21,552 nucleotides of DNA from Thermoguttaceae bacterium (GTDB taxonomy: Bacteria > Planctomycetota > Planctomycetia > Pirellulales > Thermoguttaceae). The position numbers and the translations under genes were made by a program. Below the pieces are notes generated by a model, which worked only from the letters and a program-made list of their open reading frames with translations, made no database searches and was not told where the DNA came from. Shown here piece after piece: positions 1 to 7,685 of this stretch. The stretch lies in assembly GCA_017454585.1 (NCBI GenBank), contig JAFTCU010000028.1, positions 1-21,552 of the forward strand, read 5' to 3'. Every line of letters starts with the position of its first letter. Within the stretch, counting starts at the first letter, position 1.

Positions 1-2
1 CC

Positions 3-1313
3 GGCTGCTCGACCATTTATTTCCGGCTTCCGTGGGCGATCCTGGAACCGGAAGAGGGCGTTTTCCGCTGGGACCTGATCGACTCGTGGGCCCAGCCGTG
101 GATCCAGAGCGGGAAGCAGATTGCGTTCCGCATCACGTGCAGCGAGAACCGCTGGACCTACGCCACGCCAAAGTGGGTCCGCGACGCGGGGGCCAAGGGG
201 ACGGAGTACGTTTGGCCGGTGAACGACCCGGAGATCCCAAACGGCCAGACGCTTTGGGAGCCGGACTTTCTCGACCCGGTTTTCCTGGAGAAATTCGACC
301 ATTTCCTCGCCGCCTTCGCGAAAAAGTACGGCGGGAAACCCTACGTCGCCTTCATCGACATCGGGTCGATCGGAATGTGGGGTGAGGGGCACACCGGCCG
401 CTCCTCGAAGCTCACGAAAGAGCAGACGTTTGAGGTGGTAAAAGCCCACGTTCAGCTCCACAAGAAGCACTTCCCCACGACTCTGCTGGTCATTAGTGAC
501 GACGTGGCGGGAACCAACCTCCCCGGACCGCATTTCCCCGCGACGGATTACGCACTGGAAAACGGCGTCTCGCTTCGCGACGATTCCATCATGACGGCCA
601 GCTCCGGGAAACCGTGGTACCACGCTGAAATGGCCGGCCTTTTCTGGCCCACCATGCCGGTCGTGGTGGAGACGGAACACTACGGTCTGGCCGAACCCAG
701 AGGGAACTGGTCGGAGCAGACGCTCGAAGAGTCGGTCGAGGCGTACCACGCCAGTTTCCTTTCGATCCACTGGTTCGCGCAAGACTACCTCGAGAAAAAC
801 CGCGCGGCGATCGAGCGGATCAACCTCCGCCTCGGTTACAGGCTGGAACTCCGTGAGGTCAAATTCCCCGAAACCGTGAAGATGGACGAGCCGTTCCAGA
901 TCGAAACGCTCTGGGCGAACGTGGGCGTCGCGCCGTGCTACGGCGGCGGAAACGTCATTTTCACGCTTCTGAACGAAGAAGGAAAAGTCGCGTGGGTCTC
1001 GACCGACGAGTCGTTCAACGTCCGTGACCTTCCCACCGCCGAGCCGGGCAAAGCGCCGGAAGTCCGCCGCGCCTCGATGGTCCGGATCGGCTGGGTCGAT
1101 CAAATCGCCGAGATGAACGACGGCGTGATCGTGAACCTGAAACGGATGAACCAGTGGCCCTACGCGGACGGGAAGGTCCCGATGATTAAACCGGGCAAGT
1201 ACACGCTTTGCGTTTCGGTCGGCGACTCGGACGGCACGCCCAAAATCGCGCTTCCGTTAAAGAACCAAATTGGCGAACGCCGATACAAAGTCGGTGAGAT
1301 TGAGGTAGAATGA
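3..1313 (+). CDS. DUF4832 family putative glycoside hydrolase, 5'-truncated
   Basis: The reading frame is open from the left edge to a TGA at 1311-1313, giving at least 436 residues; the start lies outside the window. The N-terminal part resembles a GH42-like TIM barrel: an EPEEGVFRWD stretch near 40-75, then FIDIGSIGMWGEGH near 350-390, the kind of strand-loop that ends in a conserved Glu in this group. The C-terminal part, from INLRLGYRLELREVKFP near 820, looks like the DUF4832 domain, with a beta-rich region including an Asn-Val-Gly-Val-Ala-Pro motif. Substrate is unknown; a role in carbohydrate breakdown is inferred from family and from the glycosidase-like gene that follows. Its stop codon overlaps the next gene's first ATG, so the two are probably one operon and translationally coupled. 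Codon use is GC-rich compared with the window centre. An internal ATG at 219 is not the start, because homology-like sequence continues upstream of it. Confidence 0.85.
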   Translation, partial: GCSTIYFRLPWAILEPEEGVFRWDLIDSWAQPWIQSGKQIAFRITCSENRWTYATPKWVRDAGAKGTEYVWPVNDPEIPNGQTLWEPDFLDPVFLEKFDHFLAAFAKKYGGKPYVAFIDIGSIGMWGEGHTGRSSKLTKEQTFEVVKAHVQLHKKHFPTTLLVISDDVAGTNLPGPHFPATDYALENGVSLRDDSIMTASSGKPWYHAEMAGLFWPTMPVVVETEHYGLAEPRGNWSEQTLEESVEAYHASFLSIHWFAQDYLEKNRAAIERINLRLGYRLELREVKFPETVKMDEPFQIETLWANVGVAPCYGGGNVIFTLLNEEGKVAWVSTDESFNVRDLPTAEPGKAPEVRRASMVRIGWVDQIAEMNDGVIVNLKRMNQWPYADGKVPMIKPGKYTLCVSVGDSDGTPKIALPLKNQIGERRYKVGEIEVE

Positions 1314-2572
1314 CCATGAAAATCCCCCGCTTCCTTTTCGTCGTTTTCCTCGTCCTTCCGCTCGTCGTTTTCGCGGAAGACCGGGTTTCGACCGACTCCA
1401 TGACCGGCAAAGTCCTGTGCGGCTACCAAGGCTGGTTTTCCACTCCTGGCGATGGTTTCAGCTGGGGTTGGTCCCACTACGGGAACGCCGGAAAATTCGA
1501 GCCGGGTTTCTGCGGGATCGACCTTTGGCCCGACGTCAGCGAACTGGATCCGGACGAAAAGTACGCGACGCCGTTCCGCCACGCCGATGGTTCCACGGCT
1601 TACGTTTTCAGCTCGGTCAATCCCAAGACGGTCCGCCGCCACTTCCGCTGGATGCGTGAGTACGGGCTTGATGGCGTGATGCTCCAGCGTTTTCCCTGCT
1701 CCCCCCGGAACGAACGCGGTACGGTCCGGCTGGACGCCGTCCTGAAGAACGTTCAAGCCGCTGCCAACGCGGAGGGCCGCTGCTGGGCCCTGATGTTCGA
1801 CCTGAGTGGGAAGAACGACGTGACGCTCGAAACGGAAGTGATCGCCGACTGGAAGCGCCTCCGTGACACGATGAACCTCGGCCGTGACCCGAACGACGCG
1901 GCTTACCTCCACCACCGCGGAAAACCGGTCGTGGCGGTCTGGGGGATCGGCTTCAATGACGGCCGGCGGTACACGCTCGAAAAAACGCTCGAGCTGATCC
2001 GGTTCCTGAAAAACGACCCGAAGTATGGCGGTTTCACCGTCATGATCGGCATCCCGTCGTACTGGCGTGAACTGAAAAACGATGCGGTTTCTGACCCGCT
2101 TCTCCACCAGATCATTCAGGAGGCGGACGTCATTTCCCCGTGGACGGTTGGACGTTTCGGTGATGATGCGGGCGTCGAGCGTTTCGTGAGGCATCAGACG
2201 ATCCCCGACCTGGAATGGTGCCGCGAGCGCGGGCTGGATTACTTGCCTGTCGTTTTTCCGGGTTTTTCGTGGGAAAACCTTCAAAAAGGGCGGGGGCACT
2301 GGGCAAAATTCGACCAGATACCTCGTCGTGGCGGCGCATTTTTGGATGCGCAGTACCGGGCCCACCTGGAAGCTGGCGCAACGATGATTTACCAGGCCAT
2401 GTTCGACGAAATGGACGAAGGGACGGCCATTTTCAAGGTGACGAGCGACCCGCCGTCTGACGATCAGAGCCGATTCCTGACGAACGACGGCCTCCCGAGT
2501 GACTTTTACCTGAAAAAAGTCGGCGCGTGGACGAAAGTCCTGCGTCTCAGTCAACAGGGAAATACCGATTAA
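1310..2572 (+). CDS. Secreted GH71/GH99-like glycoside hydrolase
   Basis: The 420-residue protein begins with a Sec signal peptide (basic MKIPR, then a Phe/Val/Leu-rich core, cleavage likely after VFA). The mature part opens with GYQGWF, followed by WSHYG and DLWPDVSEL, and later has GKPVVAVWGIGF and FPGFSW, a pattern typical of bacterial proteins annotated as GH71/GH99-like or xylosidase/arabinosidase. Near the C terminus, FDEMDEGTAIF places two Glu three residues apart (E367 and E370 from the first ATG), the same spacing as the catalytic pair in GH99 endo-mannosidases; that they are catalytic here is inference. The first ATG overlaps the upstream stop, and a second ATG lies at 1316; GAGG at 1302-1305 could serve either. 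Expected to act outside the cytoplasm on a polysaccharide alongside the DUF4832 protein. Exact substrate cannot be told. Confidence 0.85.
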   Translation: MTMKIPRFLFVVFLVLPLVVFAEDRVSTDSMTGKVLCGYQGWFSTPGDGFSWGWSHYGNAGKFEPGFCGIDLWPDVSELDPDEKYATPFRHADGSTAYVFSSVNPKTVRRHFRWMREYGLDGVMLQRFPCSPRNERGTVRLDAVLKNVQAAANAEGRCWALMFDLSGKNDVTLETEVIADWKRLRDTMNLGRDPNDAAYLHHRGKPVVAVWGIGFNDGRRYTLEKTLELIRFLKNDPKYGGFTVMIGIPSYWRELKNDAVSDPLLHQIIQEADVISPWTVGRFGDDAGVERFVRHQTIPDLEWCRERGLDYLPVVFPGFSWENLQKGRGHWAKFDQIPRRGGAFLDAQYRAHLEAGATMIYQAMFDEMDEGTAIFKVTSDPPSDDQSRFLTNDGLPSDFYLKKVGAWTKVLRLSQQGNTD

Positions 2573-2629
2573 ATTATTCGTACAAACTTTCAATTTTCAA
2601 TTAACCATTACACTAACCTAAAGATTAAA

Positions 2630-3655
2630 ATGCTTACATTTGAGGAGATCGGAACGCTTCGTTCCAAAATTCAGGACCAGCTCTCGCAGGTGATCGTGGG
2701 GCAGGAAAACGTCATTGAGGAACTGATCATCGCACTGTTTTGCCAGTCGCACGCCATTTTGGAAGGCGTACCGGGCCTGGCCAAAACACTTTTGATCAGC
2801 ACACTCGCGAGGACGATGAACCTCAGTTTCAACCGCATCCAATTTACGCCTGACCTGATGCCCGGCGACATCACGGGGGCGGAAATCATCGAGGAAGACC
2901 GGTCCACCGGCCGGCGCGACTACCGTTTCATCGAAGGGCCGCTTTTCGCGAACGTGGTTTTGGCAGACGAGATCAACCGAACGCCGCCGAAAACCCAGGC
3001 CGCGCTTCTGGAAGCGATGCAGGAACGCCAGGTGACTGTCGGGCGTGTACGTCATGAACTTCCTATCCCGTTCTTCGTCCTCGCCACGCAAAACCCGATC
3101 GAGCAGGAAGGCACGTACTCGCTGCCGGAAGCTCAGCAGGACCGTTTCATGTTCAAGATCCTGGTGAAGTACCCGAGCTGGAAAGAAGAGTTTGAGGTGG
3201 TTCGGCGCACGACCTCCACCACGCAAGCGGACATTCAGCCCGTTCTTGGCGCGCAGGAAATTCTGGAAATTCAACGGCTGGTCCGTGAGATCCCAGTCTC
3301 GGAGCACCTGATTCGTTACGCGCTTTCGCTCGTGCGTCAGACGCGTATTGGCGAAGAAGGAGTGCCGGAATTCATCGAAGAAAATCTTTCGTGGGGCGCC
3401 GGGCCACGTGCCGTTCAGAACCTGATTTTGGGAGCAAAAGCCCGCGCAATGATTCACGGCAGGAACCACGTAAACACGGACGATGTAAAATCGCTCGCGT
3501 ACCCGATCTTGCGTCACCGTATCGCTCTGAACTTTACGGCCGAAAGCGAAGGCATGACGCCCGATCAAATCATTGAACGCCTGATCCAGGAAACGCCCGA
3601 TCGTGAGGATGAATTGCTGAATCATCCGCGCTTCAAGCGTATGTTCGGGATTTGA
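2630..3655 (+). CDS. moxR: MoxR family AAA+ ATPase
   Basis: A 341-residue cytoplasmic AAA+ ATPase, normal length for MoxR. Walker A is GVPGLAKT (residues 46-53), with Lys in its usual place; Walker B is VVLADE (109-114), followed by [18 protein letters not shown], a MoxR signature. [12 protein letters not shown] is the sensor-1 region, and GPRAVQN near the C terminus carries the sensor-2 Arg. MoxR proteins act as chaperone-like ATPases that mature or activate partner proteins, usually with von Willebrand A and DUF58 partners. No such partner follows: the gene ends at a hairpin and meets a convergent permease, so it appears orphaned here. The start lacks a strong Shine-Dalgarno sequence (AAAG at 2619-2622 is the best). 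The 57-base gap upstream suggests transcription separate from the glycosidase genes. Confidence 0.95.
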   Translation: MLTFEEIGTLRSKIQDQLSQVIVGQENVIEELIIALFCQSHAILEGVPGLAKTLLISTLARTMNLSFNRIQFTPDLMPGDITGAEIIEEDRSTGRRDYRFIEGPLFANVVLADEINRTPPKTQAALLEAMQERQVTVGRVRHELPIPFFVLATQNPIEQEGTYSLPEAQQDRFMFKILVKYPSWKEEFEVVRRTTSTTQADIQPVLGAQEILEIQRLVREIPVSEHLIRYALSLVRQTRIGEEGVPEFIEENLSWGAGPRAVQNLILGAKARAMIHGRNHVNTDDVKSLAYPILRHRIALNFTAESEGMTPDQIIERLIQETPDREDELLNHPRFKRMFGI

Positions 3656-3683
3656 CCGATTTTTTATTTTTGAATTAAAACGA

Positions 3684-3722
3684 AACGCTGGAGGAACCTT
3701 TTGAATCGGCCCTTCCAGCGTT
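3684..3722. terminator. Hairpin between convergent genes, possible bidirectional terminator
   Basis: AACGCTGGA (3684-3692) and TCCAGCGTT (3714-3722) form a perfect 9-bp stem with a 21-base loop. On the plus strand it is followed by a short T stretch (3726-3729); on the minus strand by GTTTTAATTC and further T-rich sequence. It sits between the convergent moxR and permease genes. The T tracts are modest, so efficiency is uncertain. Confidence 0.6.
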
Positions 3723-3758
3723 CATCTTTTAGAAATGTTCAGTCTTTAATGAATCAGA

Positions 3759-5495
3759 CTAAACGTTGGTCTCTTCCATCGGGAGAGTTCTGGTCTTGCA
3801 GCCAATCGCGGCCAAAATGAAGTACAGAACGAAGCCAACGATGCACGCGAGCAGCGGCGGGCACGGCATTTCGAACTGCGGCAGGCACGGGCAAATGCTC
3901 GTGAAGAAACCGTAAGCTCCCACGACGAAACCGAAGAACCAGGAGATCCACCCGGCCGGGTTGAAACCGGCGCGCGGGCCGTTCCATTTGCAGCCGCTCA
4001 GGAAATAATCGGCGGCCATCGCACCGCAAATCGGGCCAAACGAAGCGCCGATGGTTCCGAAGACGACCGGAGCGTCACCCGCCAACTTGGTCACGATCAG
4101 GAGGATCGCGCCGAGAACGCCCAGTCCGCACGTGATGAAAGGCGGGACTTTCGGGAGCGTGGTCTTGAAACTGTTCGCGGCAATCATCGAGCAGAAACAC
4201 GCACTCGGGAAAGCGGCGATCGCCAGAGCGAACATGAAAACTTTGCCCCAAGTGTCGCCCATGATCGCGTTCATCAGGTTGGTCGTCCAGCCAATTGGAC
4301 CAGAGCAAAGGCCCTGACCGTACGCGCCCGCGTAAATCGCCAGCGAAAGACCTCCCGCGAAGACCGTGGAACCGAGGATCCCGACCAGACCACCGAGCTG
4401 AATATCGGTCGAGTTACGGTTTGCCGACCCCATGTCGCAGCCAGCGGCGCCGGCAGTTGCGAAGAAGCCAAGAATATAAATTCCCATCAGGTTGAAAATC
4501 GCGAATTTGCTCAGAGGTTTGATTTCAGCCGGAGCTTCTACTGTTGTGATTTCGGATTTAGCGGCTTCGGTGATTTCGGCCACTTCCGTCTTGGCGGCTT
4601 CAACTGCTTCGGTAACTTCTGCCTTGGCCGTCTCAACCACTTCGGCGACTTCAGCCTTGGTGTCTTCGACTGCTTCCTTGGCGGCTTCCTTGACTTCGGC
4701 GATATCAGCCTTGGCGGTTTCTACGGCTTCAGAGACTTTTGACTGAATGGTTTCAAGGGGTGAAGCCGGGGCAGCGTCCTCCGCGACTTCATCGGCCGTG
4801 GCTTCCGAAGCGACCGGAGCTTCATCTGCGGGAGCTTCCACAGCCGCTGAAGCAGCGGGGGCCGCGCCCACTTTGGCCGGGTCGAAGTCTTTGATTCCGC
4901 CCATCGTTTTAACGAACAGGGCGATCAGGATCACGATCGGGATAATCGGGAACCAGGTCGCTACGCCAGCGACGTACTTGATGCCTTTCAGCCCAATGAA
5001 GGCGGCGGCGCAGGCCCACGCGATCGCGATCACGTAAAACATCGGCTGGGCCGTTGCTTCCGCGACGGTCGAACTGCCAGAAATCATGTTCGTGAACAGA
5101 ATGCCAGACCCCCAGGCGTTGACGGCTAACCACCCGTACTGGAGGAGCCCCATCAGGAAGCCGGGCATCAGGAAACCGCCGTACACGCCGTATGTGCTCG
5201 TCCCGACGATGTAGAGTGGAAGGCCGGTTTTCATGCCGAGTTTTCCCGGTACGAGGTAAAACATGATGTGGCACAGAAGCGCCGAGAGGAACAGAGCCGC
5301 CAGTGCGGTTCCAAGGCCGCAAGCCAGAAGACCTGCGGGGTTAGAAGCGGTCGCATTTGAACCCGGGATCTGGGTCCAGAACATGAACCAGAGCATAATG
5401 CCGGCGTAGGTCTGCGCGGTGTTTTTCCACCACGGAGCGCGATTTTCCAGCGGATTTGGTTTCGCCATCGCGACATAATCAGGAAGCTTGGCCAT
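3759..5495 (-). CDS. NCS1 family cytosine/purine-type permease with inserted helical repeat domain
   Basis: A polytopic membrane protein of 578 residues. The N terminus (PLENRAPWWKNTAQTYAG) and the transmembrane pattern match the nucleobase:cation symporter-1 family, whose cytosine permeases are about 420 residues. Membrane segments are visible near residues 30-50, 55-82, 105-135, 150-170, 178-197, 331-350 and several more to the C terminus. Residues about 206-325 are not membrane-like: an Ala/Pro/Glu-rich stretch, then 11-residue repeats such as KAEVAEVVETA, KAEVTEAVEAA and KTEVAEITEAA. Without this block the protein would be of ordinary family length. The basic loops PGKLGMK and GLKGIK fit the cytoplasmic side, which places the insertion in the extracytoplasmic TM5-TM6 loop. 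AAGGA lies 8 bases before the ATG. It probably imports a nucleobase or similar compound; no salvage gene is adjacent, so the substrate is unknown. Confidence 0.88.
   Translation of the reverse strand: MAKLPDYVAMAKPNPLENRAPWWKNTAQTYAGIMLWFMFWTQIPGSNATASNPAGLLACGLGTALAALFLSALLCHIMFYLVPGKLGMKTGLPLYIVGTSTYGVYGGFLMPGFLMGLLQYGWLAVNAWGSGILFTNMISGSSTVAEATAQPMFYVIAIAWACAAAFIGLKGIKYVAGVATWFPIIPIVILIALFVKTMGGIKDFDPAKVGAAPAASAAVEAPADEAPVASEATADEVAEDAAPASPLETIQSKVSEAVETAKADIAEVKEAAKEAVEDTKAEVAEVVETAKAEVTEAVEAAKTEVAEITEAAKSEITTVEAPAEIKPLSKFAIFNLMGIYILGFFATAGAAGCDMGSANRNSTDIQLGGLVGILGSTVFAGGLSLAIYAGAYGQGLCSGPIGWTTNLMNAIMGDTWGKVFMFALAIAAFPSACFCSMIAANSFKTTLPKVPPFITCGLGVLGAILLIVTKLAGDAPVVFGTIGASFGPICGAMAADYFLSGCKWNGPRAGFNPAGWISWFFGFVVGAYGFFTSICPCLPQFEMPCPPLLACIVGFVLYFILAAIGCKTRTLPMEETNV
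4521..4880 (-). repeat. Low-complexity coding repeat: Ala/Glu/Lys 11-mer (hendecad) block in the permease
   Basis: This segment encodes residues about 206-325 of the permease. The first half is Ala/Pro/Glu-rich (EAPADEAPVASEATADE). The second half, about 4530-4745, is built of 33-base units encoding 11-mers with a leading Lys and a final Ala: KADIAEVKEAA, a shortened KEAVEDT, KAEVAEVVETA, KAEVTEAVEAA and KTEVAEITEAA. The units differ at synonymous positions, so this is not a very recent slippage product. Confidence 0.8.
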
Positions 5496-5529
5496 TGAAG
5501 AATTCCTTATTAAATGAGGTAAATGAACT

Positions 5530-5552
5530 AAAAAAACCAGACGAAATGCCTG
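5530..5552 (-). terminator. Probable intrinsic terminator after ispA
   Basis: Read on the minus strand, CAGGC (5552-5548) and GTCTG (5542-5538) form a 5-bp stem with one G-T pair and a 5-base loop. A G and then a run of T residues (5536-5530) follow. It lies just after the ispA stop and before the permease. The stem is short, so confidence is moderate. Confidence 0.45.
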
Positions 5553-5568
5553 ATCGTGACTTTATTTA

Positions 5569-6600
5569 TTAATGGGTACGTTGCTCAACGTAATCGACGA
5601 GCTGAACCAAAAGCGACGGCTCCGCAAACGCTTTACCGGTGATTTCGCCTTTCGCCAAAGCCGCCAGACTGCTGACGTACTTTCTCGAATCGTCGATCCC
5701 AAGGTGATTGACCCACGTGACTTTTCCTTTTTTGTCGTCCTTTCCGACCTTTTTGCCCATCTGCTCGGCTGTACTCGTTGCGTCCAGCAGGTCGTCCGTG
5801 ATTTGAAACATCAAACCGAGGTACTGCCCGTAAAGCCCAAGCCGGAAAAGCTGCTCCTCGGTCGCACCTCCCACCACGCCGCCGAGCATCACGGAAGCGG
5901 TGATCAGCGCGCCGGTTTTACGGTCCTGCATCGATTCCAACGCACGAAGGTCAGGGTTCCACGAAGATATACCGAAACGCTGAAGTTCCTCCTTTTCCAA
6001 CTCTTCCGTAATGGAAGGGAAACAGCCGTAAAGCGTCAGTGGAAGCACGGGCCTCAGCGCGTCAGCCGTGAATTGAATGTCGTCCATCTGCCCGCCGACC
6101 ATACCCGGGGCACCGGCCGCGCGGGAAAGGATACGGAATGCCCGGACAGCTCGTCGGGAACTGATCTCGCCGAGTTTACCGAGGATCTCGAACGCAAATG
6201 TCTGTAGCGCGTCGCCAGCCAGAATCGCCGTCGCTTCGTCGAACTGTTTGTGGTTGGTCAGCCTGCCGCGCCGGAAGTCATCATCGTCCATGGCGGGCAA
6301 ATCGTCGTGAATGAGCGAGTAGGCGTGGATCATCTCGACCGCAAGCGCAGCGGGAGTCGCTTCCTGAAGAAGGTCCAGCGTCAGATTTTTCCCTTTTACC
6401 GTAGGGGCCGCGATACAAACCAGCAACGGGCGCAACCGTTTCCCCGGGGCGAGCAGACTGTAACTCATCGATTCCAGAAGCCGTGCTGGAACGTCGTGTT
6501 TCAGATTGGCGCACGCTTTTTGAAGTTCCGCATCGATATACGGGCGTAACGTCGAAAACCAAAGGGAAAGCGAATCTGTGAGTTTGAGGAAATCGGACAT
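5569..6600 (-). CDS. ispA: Polyprenyl (farnesyl/geranylgeranyl) diphosphate synthase
   Basis: The 343-residue protein condenses isopentenyl diphosphate onto allylic diphosphates in the isoprenoid pathway. The first aspartate-rich motif is DDLPAMD (residues 99-105), preceded by MIHAYSLIH as in E. coli IspA; the second is DDLLD (269-273). LAPGKRLRPLL near 50-60 holds the diphosphate-binding Lys/Arg. The residues just before the first motif (Tyr, Ser) fit a short-chain product such as farnesyl diphosphate, but chain length cannot be fixed from sequence. Between MDDIQ and DRKTGALI there are about 50 residues where the family usually has about 15-20, so roughly 30 extra residues are present (about 176-220). 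No clear Shine-Dalgarno sequence precedes the ATG. It follows xseB on the same strand, the usual bacterial order, with a palindromic element in the 141-base gap. Confidence 0.93.
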   Translation of the reverse strand: MSDFLKLTDSLSLWFSTLRPYIDAELQKACANLKHDVPARLLESMSYSLLAPGKRLRPLLVCIAAPTVKGKNLTLDLLQEATPAALAVEMIHAYSLIHDDLPAMDDDDFRRGRLTNHKQFDEATAILAGDALQTFAFEILGKLGEISSRRAVRAFRILSRAAGAPGMVGGQMDDIQFTADALRPVLPLTLYGCFPSITEELEKEELQRFGISSWNPDLRALESMQDRKTGALITASVMLGGVVGGATEEQLFRLGLYGQYLGLMFQITDDLLDATSTAEQMGKKVGKDDKKGKVTWVNHLGIDDSRKYVSSLAALAKGEITGKAFAEPSLLVQLVDYVEQRTH

Positions 6601-6615
6601 AATAATTTAATTATG

Positions 6616-6728
6616 AATGAAGAATTATGAATTATGAATTGAACGCTTCGCGTAATGTTGGCTTCAGAAAGAGTTCGACCTATTAAAAGCCCGAGGCTTT
6701 TTTAATTCATAATTCAAAATTCTTAATT
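6616..6728. repeat. Nested palindromic intergenic element, copy 1
   Basis: Outer arms 6616-6643 and 6701-6728 are 28-base inverted repeats with three mismatches (by-eye alignment); both are AT-rich variants of the AATTATGAATT type. Inside lie an ACGC-TTC-GCGT hairpin (6644-6654), a conserved TTCAGAAAG box (6663-6671) and an AAAAGCC-CGA-GGCTTTT hairpin (6685-6701). The core from 6656 to 6701 is about 80% identical to 7711-7756 in copy 2, while the outer arms differ in sequence but remain self-complementary. It fills the gap between the xseB stop and the ispA start. On the minus strand the inner hairpin ends in T residues and could act as a weak terminator or processing site. Confidence 0.75.
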
Positions 6729-6741
6729 CCTAATTTGAAAA

Positions 6742-7005
6742 TCATCGTCCCTTTGTTTGGGATTTTTCTTCCAGTGAACGTTCATCTTCGGCCATTGGCT
6801 GCGTGATAGGGTTTCCATTGGAATCCAGGCCAGCAATTAACTCGATACGACGTCGTGCGCCAGTGAGTTTCTCGTGACAGGCACGAATCAGGCGAATTCC
6901 TTCTTCGTATAGCTGAAGCGATTCTTCGAGCGGCGTCTGACCATTTTCCAGCAATGCAACGACCTCTTGAAGGCGCTCGAACTGGTTTTCAAAGGTTTCT
7001 TCCAT
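6742..7005 (-). CDS. xseB: Exodeoxyribonuclease VII small subunit
   Basis: An 87-residue, highly charged helical protein of normal size for XseB. FENQFERLQEVVALLENG followed by PLEESLQLYEEGIRLI is the characteristic pattern of the family, forming the helical hairpin that assembles on the XseA large subunit. The holoenzyme degrades single-stranded DNA from both ends. The last 25 residues are polar and poorly conserved. xseA is not in this window. The gene lies upstream of ispA on the same strand, a widespread pairing in bacteria. A promoter-like sequence (TTGTTT, 16 bases, TATAAT) lies just upstream on the minus strand. Confidence 0.93.
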   Translation of the reverse strand: MEETFENQFERLQEVVALLENGQTPLEESLQLYEEGIRLIRACHEKLTGARRRIELIAGLDSNGNPITQPMAEDERSLEEKSQTKGR

Positions 7006-7050
7006 AATGGATCAAACAATTAATTCAGGATTTTCAAGACTCTATTATTA

Positions 7051-7078
7051 ATTATAACCGAGAAGAGAAAAAAAACAA
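7051..7078 (-). promoter_or_regulatory. Predicted sigma70-type promoter for xseB-ispA
   Basis: On the minus strand, TTGTTT (7078-7073) and a consensus TATAAT (7056-7051) are separated by 16 bases. The -10 hexamer is perfect; the -35 is partial and lies in the T run of the preceding terminator. The xseB ATG follows about 45 bases downstream. Confidence 0.5.
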
Positions 7079-7111
7079 GTGATTCAGAAAAATATTTTCA
7101 AAGTTTCTGAA
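7068..7111 (-). terminator. Probable intrinsic terminator after the 181-residue membrane protein gene
   Basis: On the minus strand, TTCAGAAA (7111-7104) and TTTCTGAA (7090-7083) form a perfect 8-bp stem with a 13-base loop. A run of eight T residues follows after a 7-base gap (7075-7068). The AT-rich stem and the gap before the T run make this a modest terminator. It would separate this gene from xseB-ispA. Confidence 0.5.
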
Positions 7112-7125
7112 CACTGAAACCTGAT

Positions 7126-7671
7126 TCAATTAGCCCCTCCTTGATTCATGATGGGTTTTTCCTCCACATCGACGATGAGCCACTGACCGGGATCAAACTC
7201 GCGAAAAGTAATCTCAAGCCGGGTGACGTACCGTTCCAGGGGGAGATTCATATTTCCCTTGCGGGCCTGAAAATGAGCGCCGCCGATTAACCGGACCTTT
7301 ACCACGGGCGGGACGGCCTTCGGGTCATAAGTGATTTTTACGTCATTGGCGAAAGCCTTGGTAAACTCAAGCACATCGAACACGCCCGTCAAGTCCCACT
7401 TCAGAGCCGTGCGCAGTTCCGGGGAGAGATTCTTGACGAGTTTTTCGGACTTGTTTTCCTGAAACGCCGTGACACATTCATCCACGGCGATCTTGACACG
7501 CTCTCTAGGCGTGAGGACCAGCCAGTCGGCCAGGAGTAACCCCCCGATACACAAAAGCGTCCCCAGCGCAGGCCAAAGCCACGCCTTTGCCCGGGAAATG
7601 GCAAACCCGGCGAGGAAAAAAGCAAGCGAAAGGCTCAAAATCACGACGGCGGTAGTTGGTTCTTCGAACAT
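7126..7671 (-). CDS. Small membrane-anchored protein of unknown function
   Basis: A 181-residue protein not recognised to family level. Two hydrophobic segments near the N terminus (about residues 7-26 and 31-52) form a hairpin anchor with a short basic link (SRAKAW). The rest is a soluble alpha/beta region: a helix with ECVTAFQENKSEKL, then strands such as VKVRLIGGAHF and TRLEITFRE ending in GQWLIVDVEE. This order resembles a small NTF2/SnoaL-like fold, which is inference only. No Shine-Dalgarno sequence is evident before the ATG at 7671. Palindromic element copy 2 lies just upstream, between it and the secreted metallopeptidase-like gene. Confidence 0.75.
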   Translation of the reverse strand: MFEEPTTAVVILSLSLAFFLAGFAISRAKAWLWPALGTLLCIGGLLLADWLVLTPRERVKIAVDECVTAFQENKSEKLVKNLSPELRTALKWDLTGVFDVLEFTKAFANDVKITYDPKAVPPVVKVRLIGGAHFQARKGNMNLPLERYVTRLEITFREFDPGQWLIVDVEEKPIMNQGGAN

Positions 7672-7685
7672 AATTCGTAATTTGT

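Noticed and set aside
1160..2593. 477-codon open frame on the minus strand
   Set aside because: Antisense to the GH71/99-like gene; Arg/Val/His-rich without domains, and openness is explained by the GC-rich codon bias of the real gene.
2618..3625. 335-codon open frame on the minus strand
   Set aside because: Antisense shadow of moxR, which has complete AAA+ motifs.
5572..6207. 211-codon open frame on the plus strand
   Set aside because: Antisense shadow of ispA.
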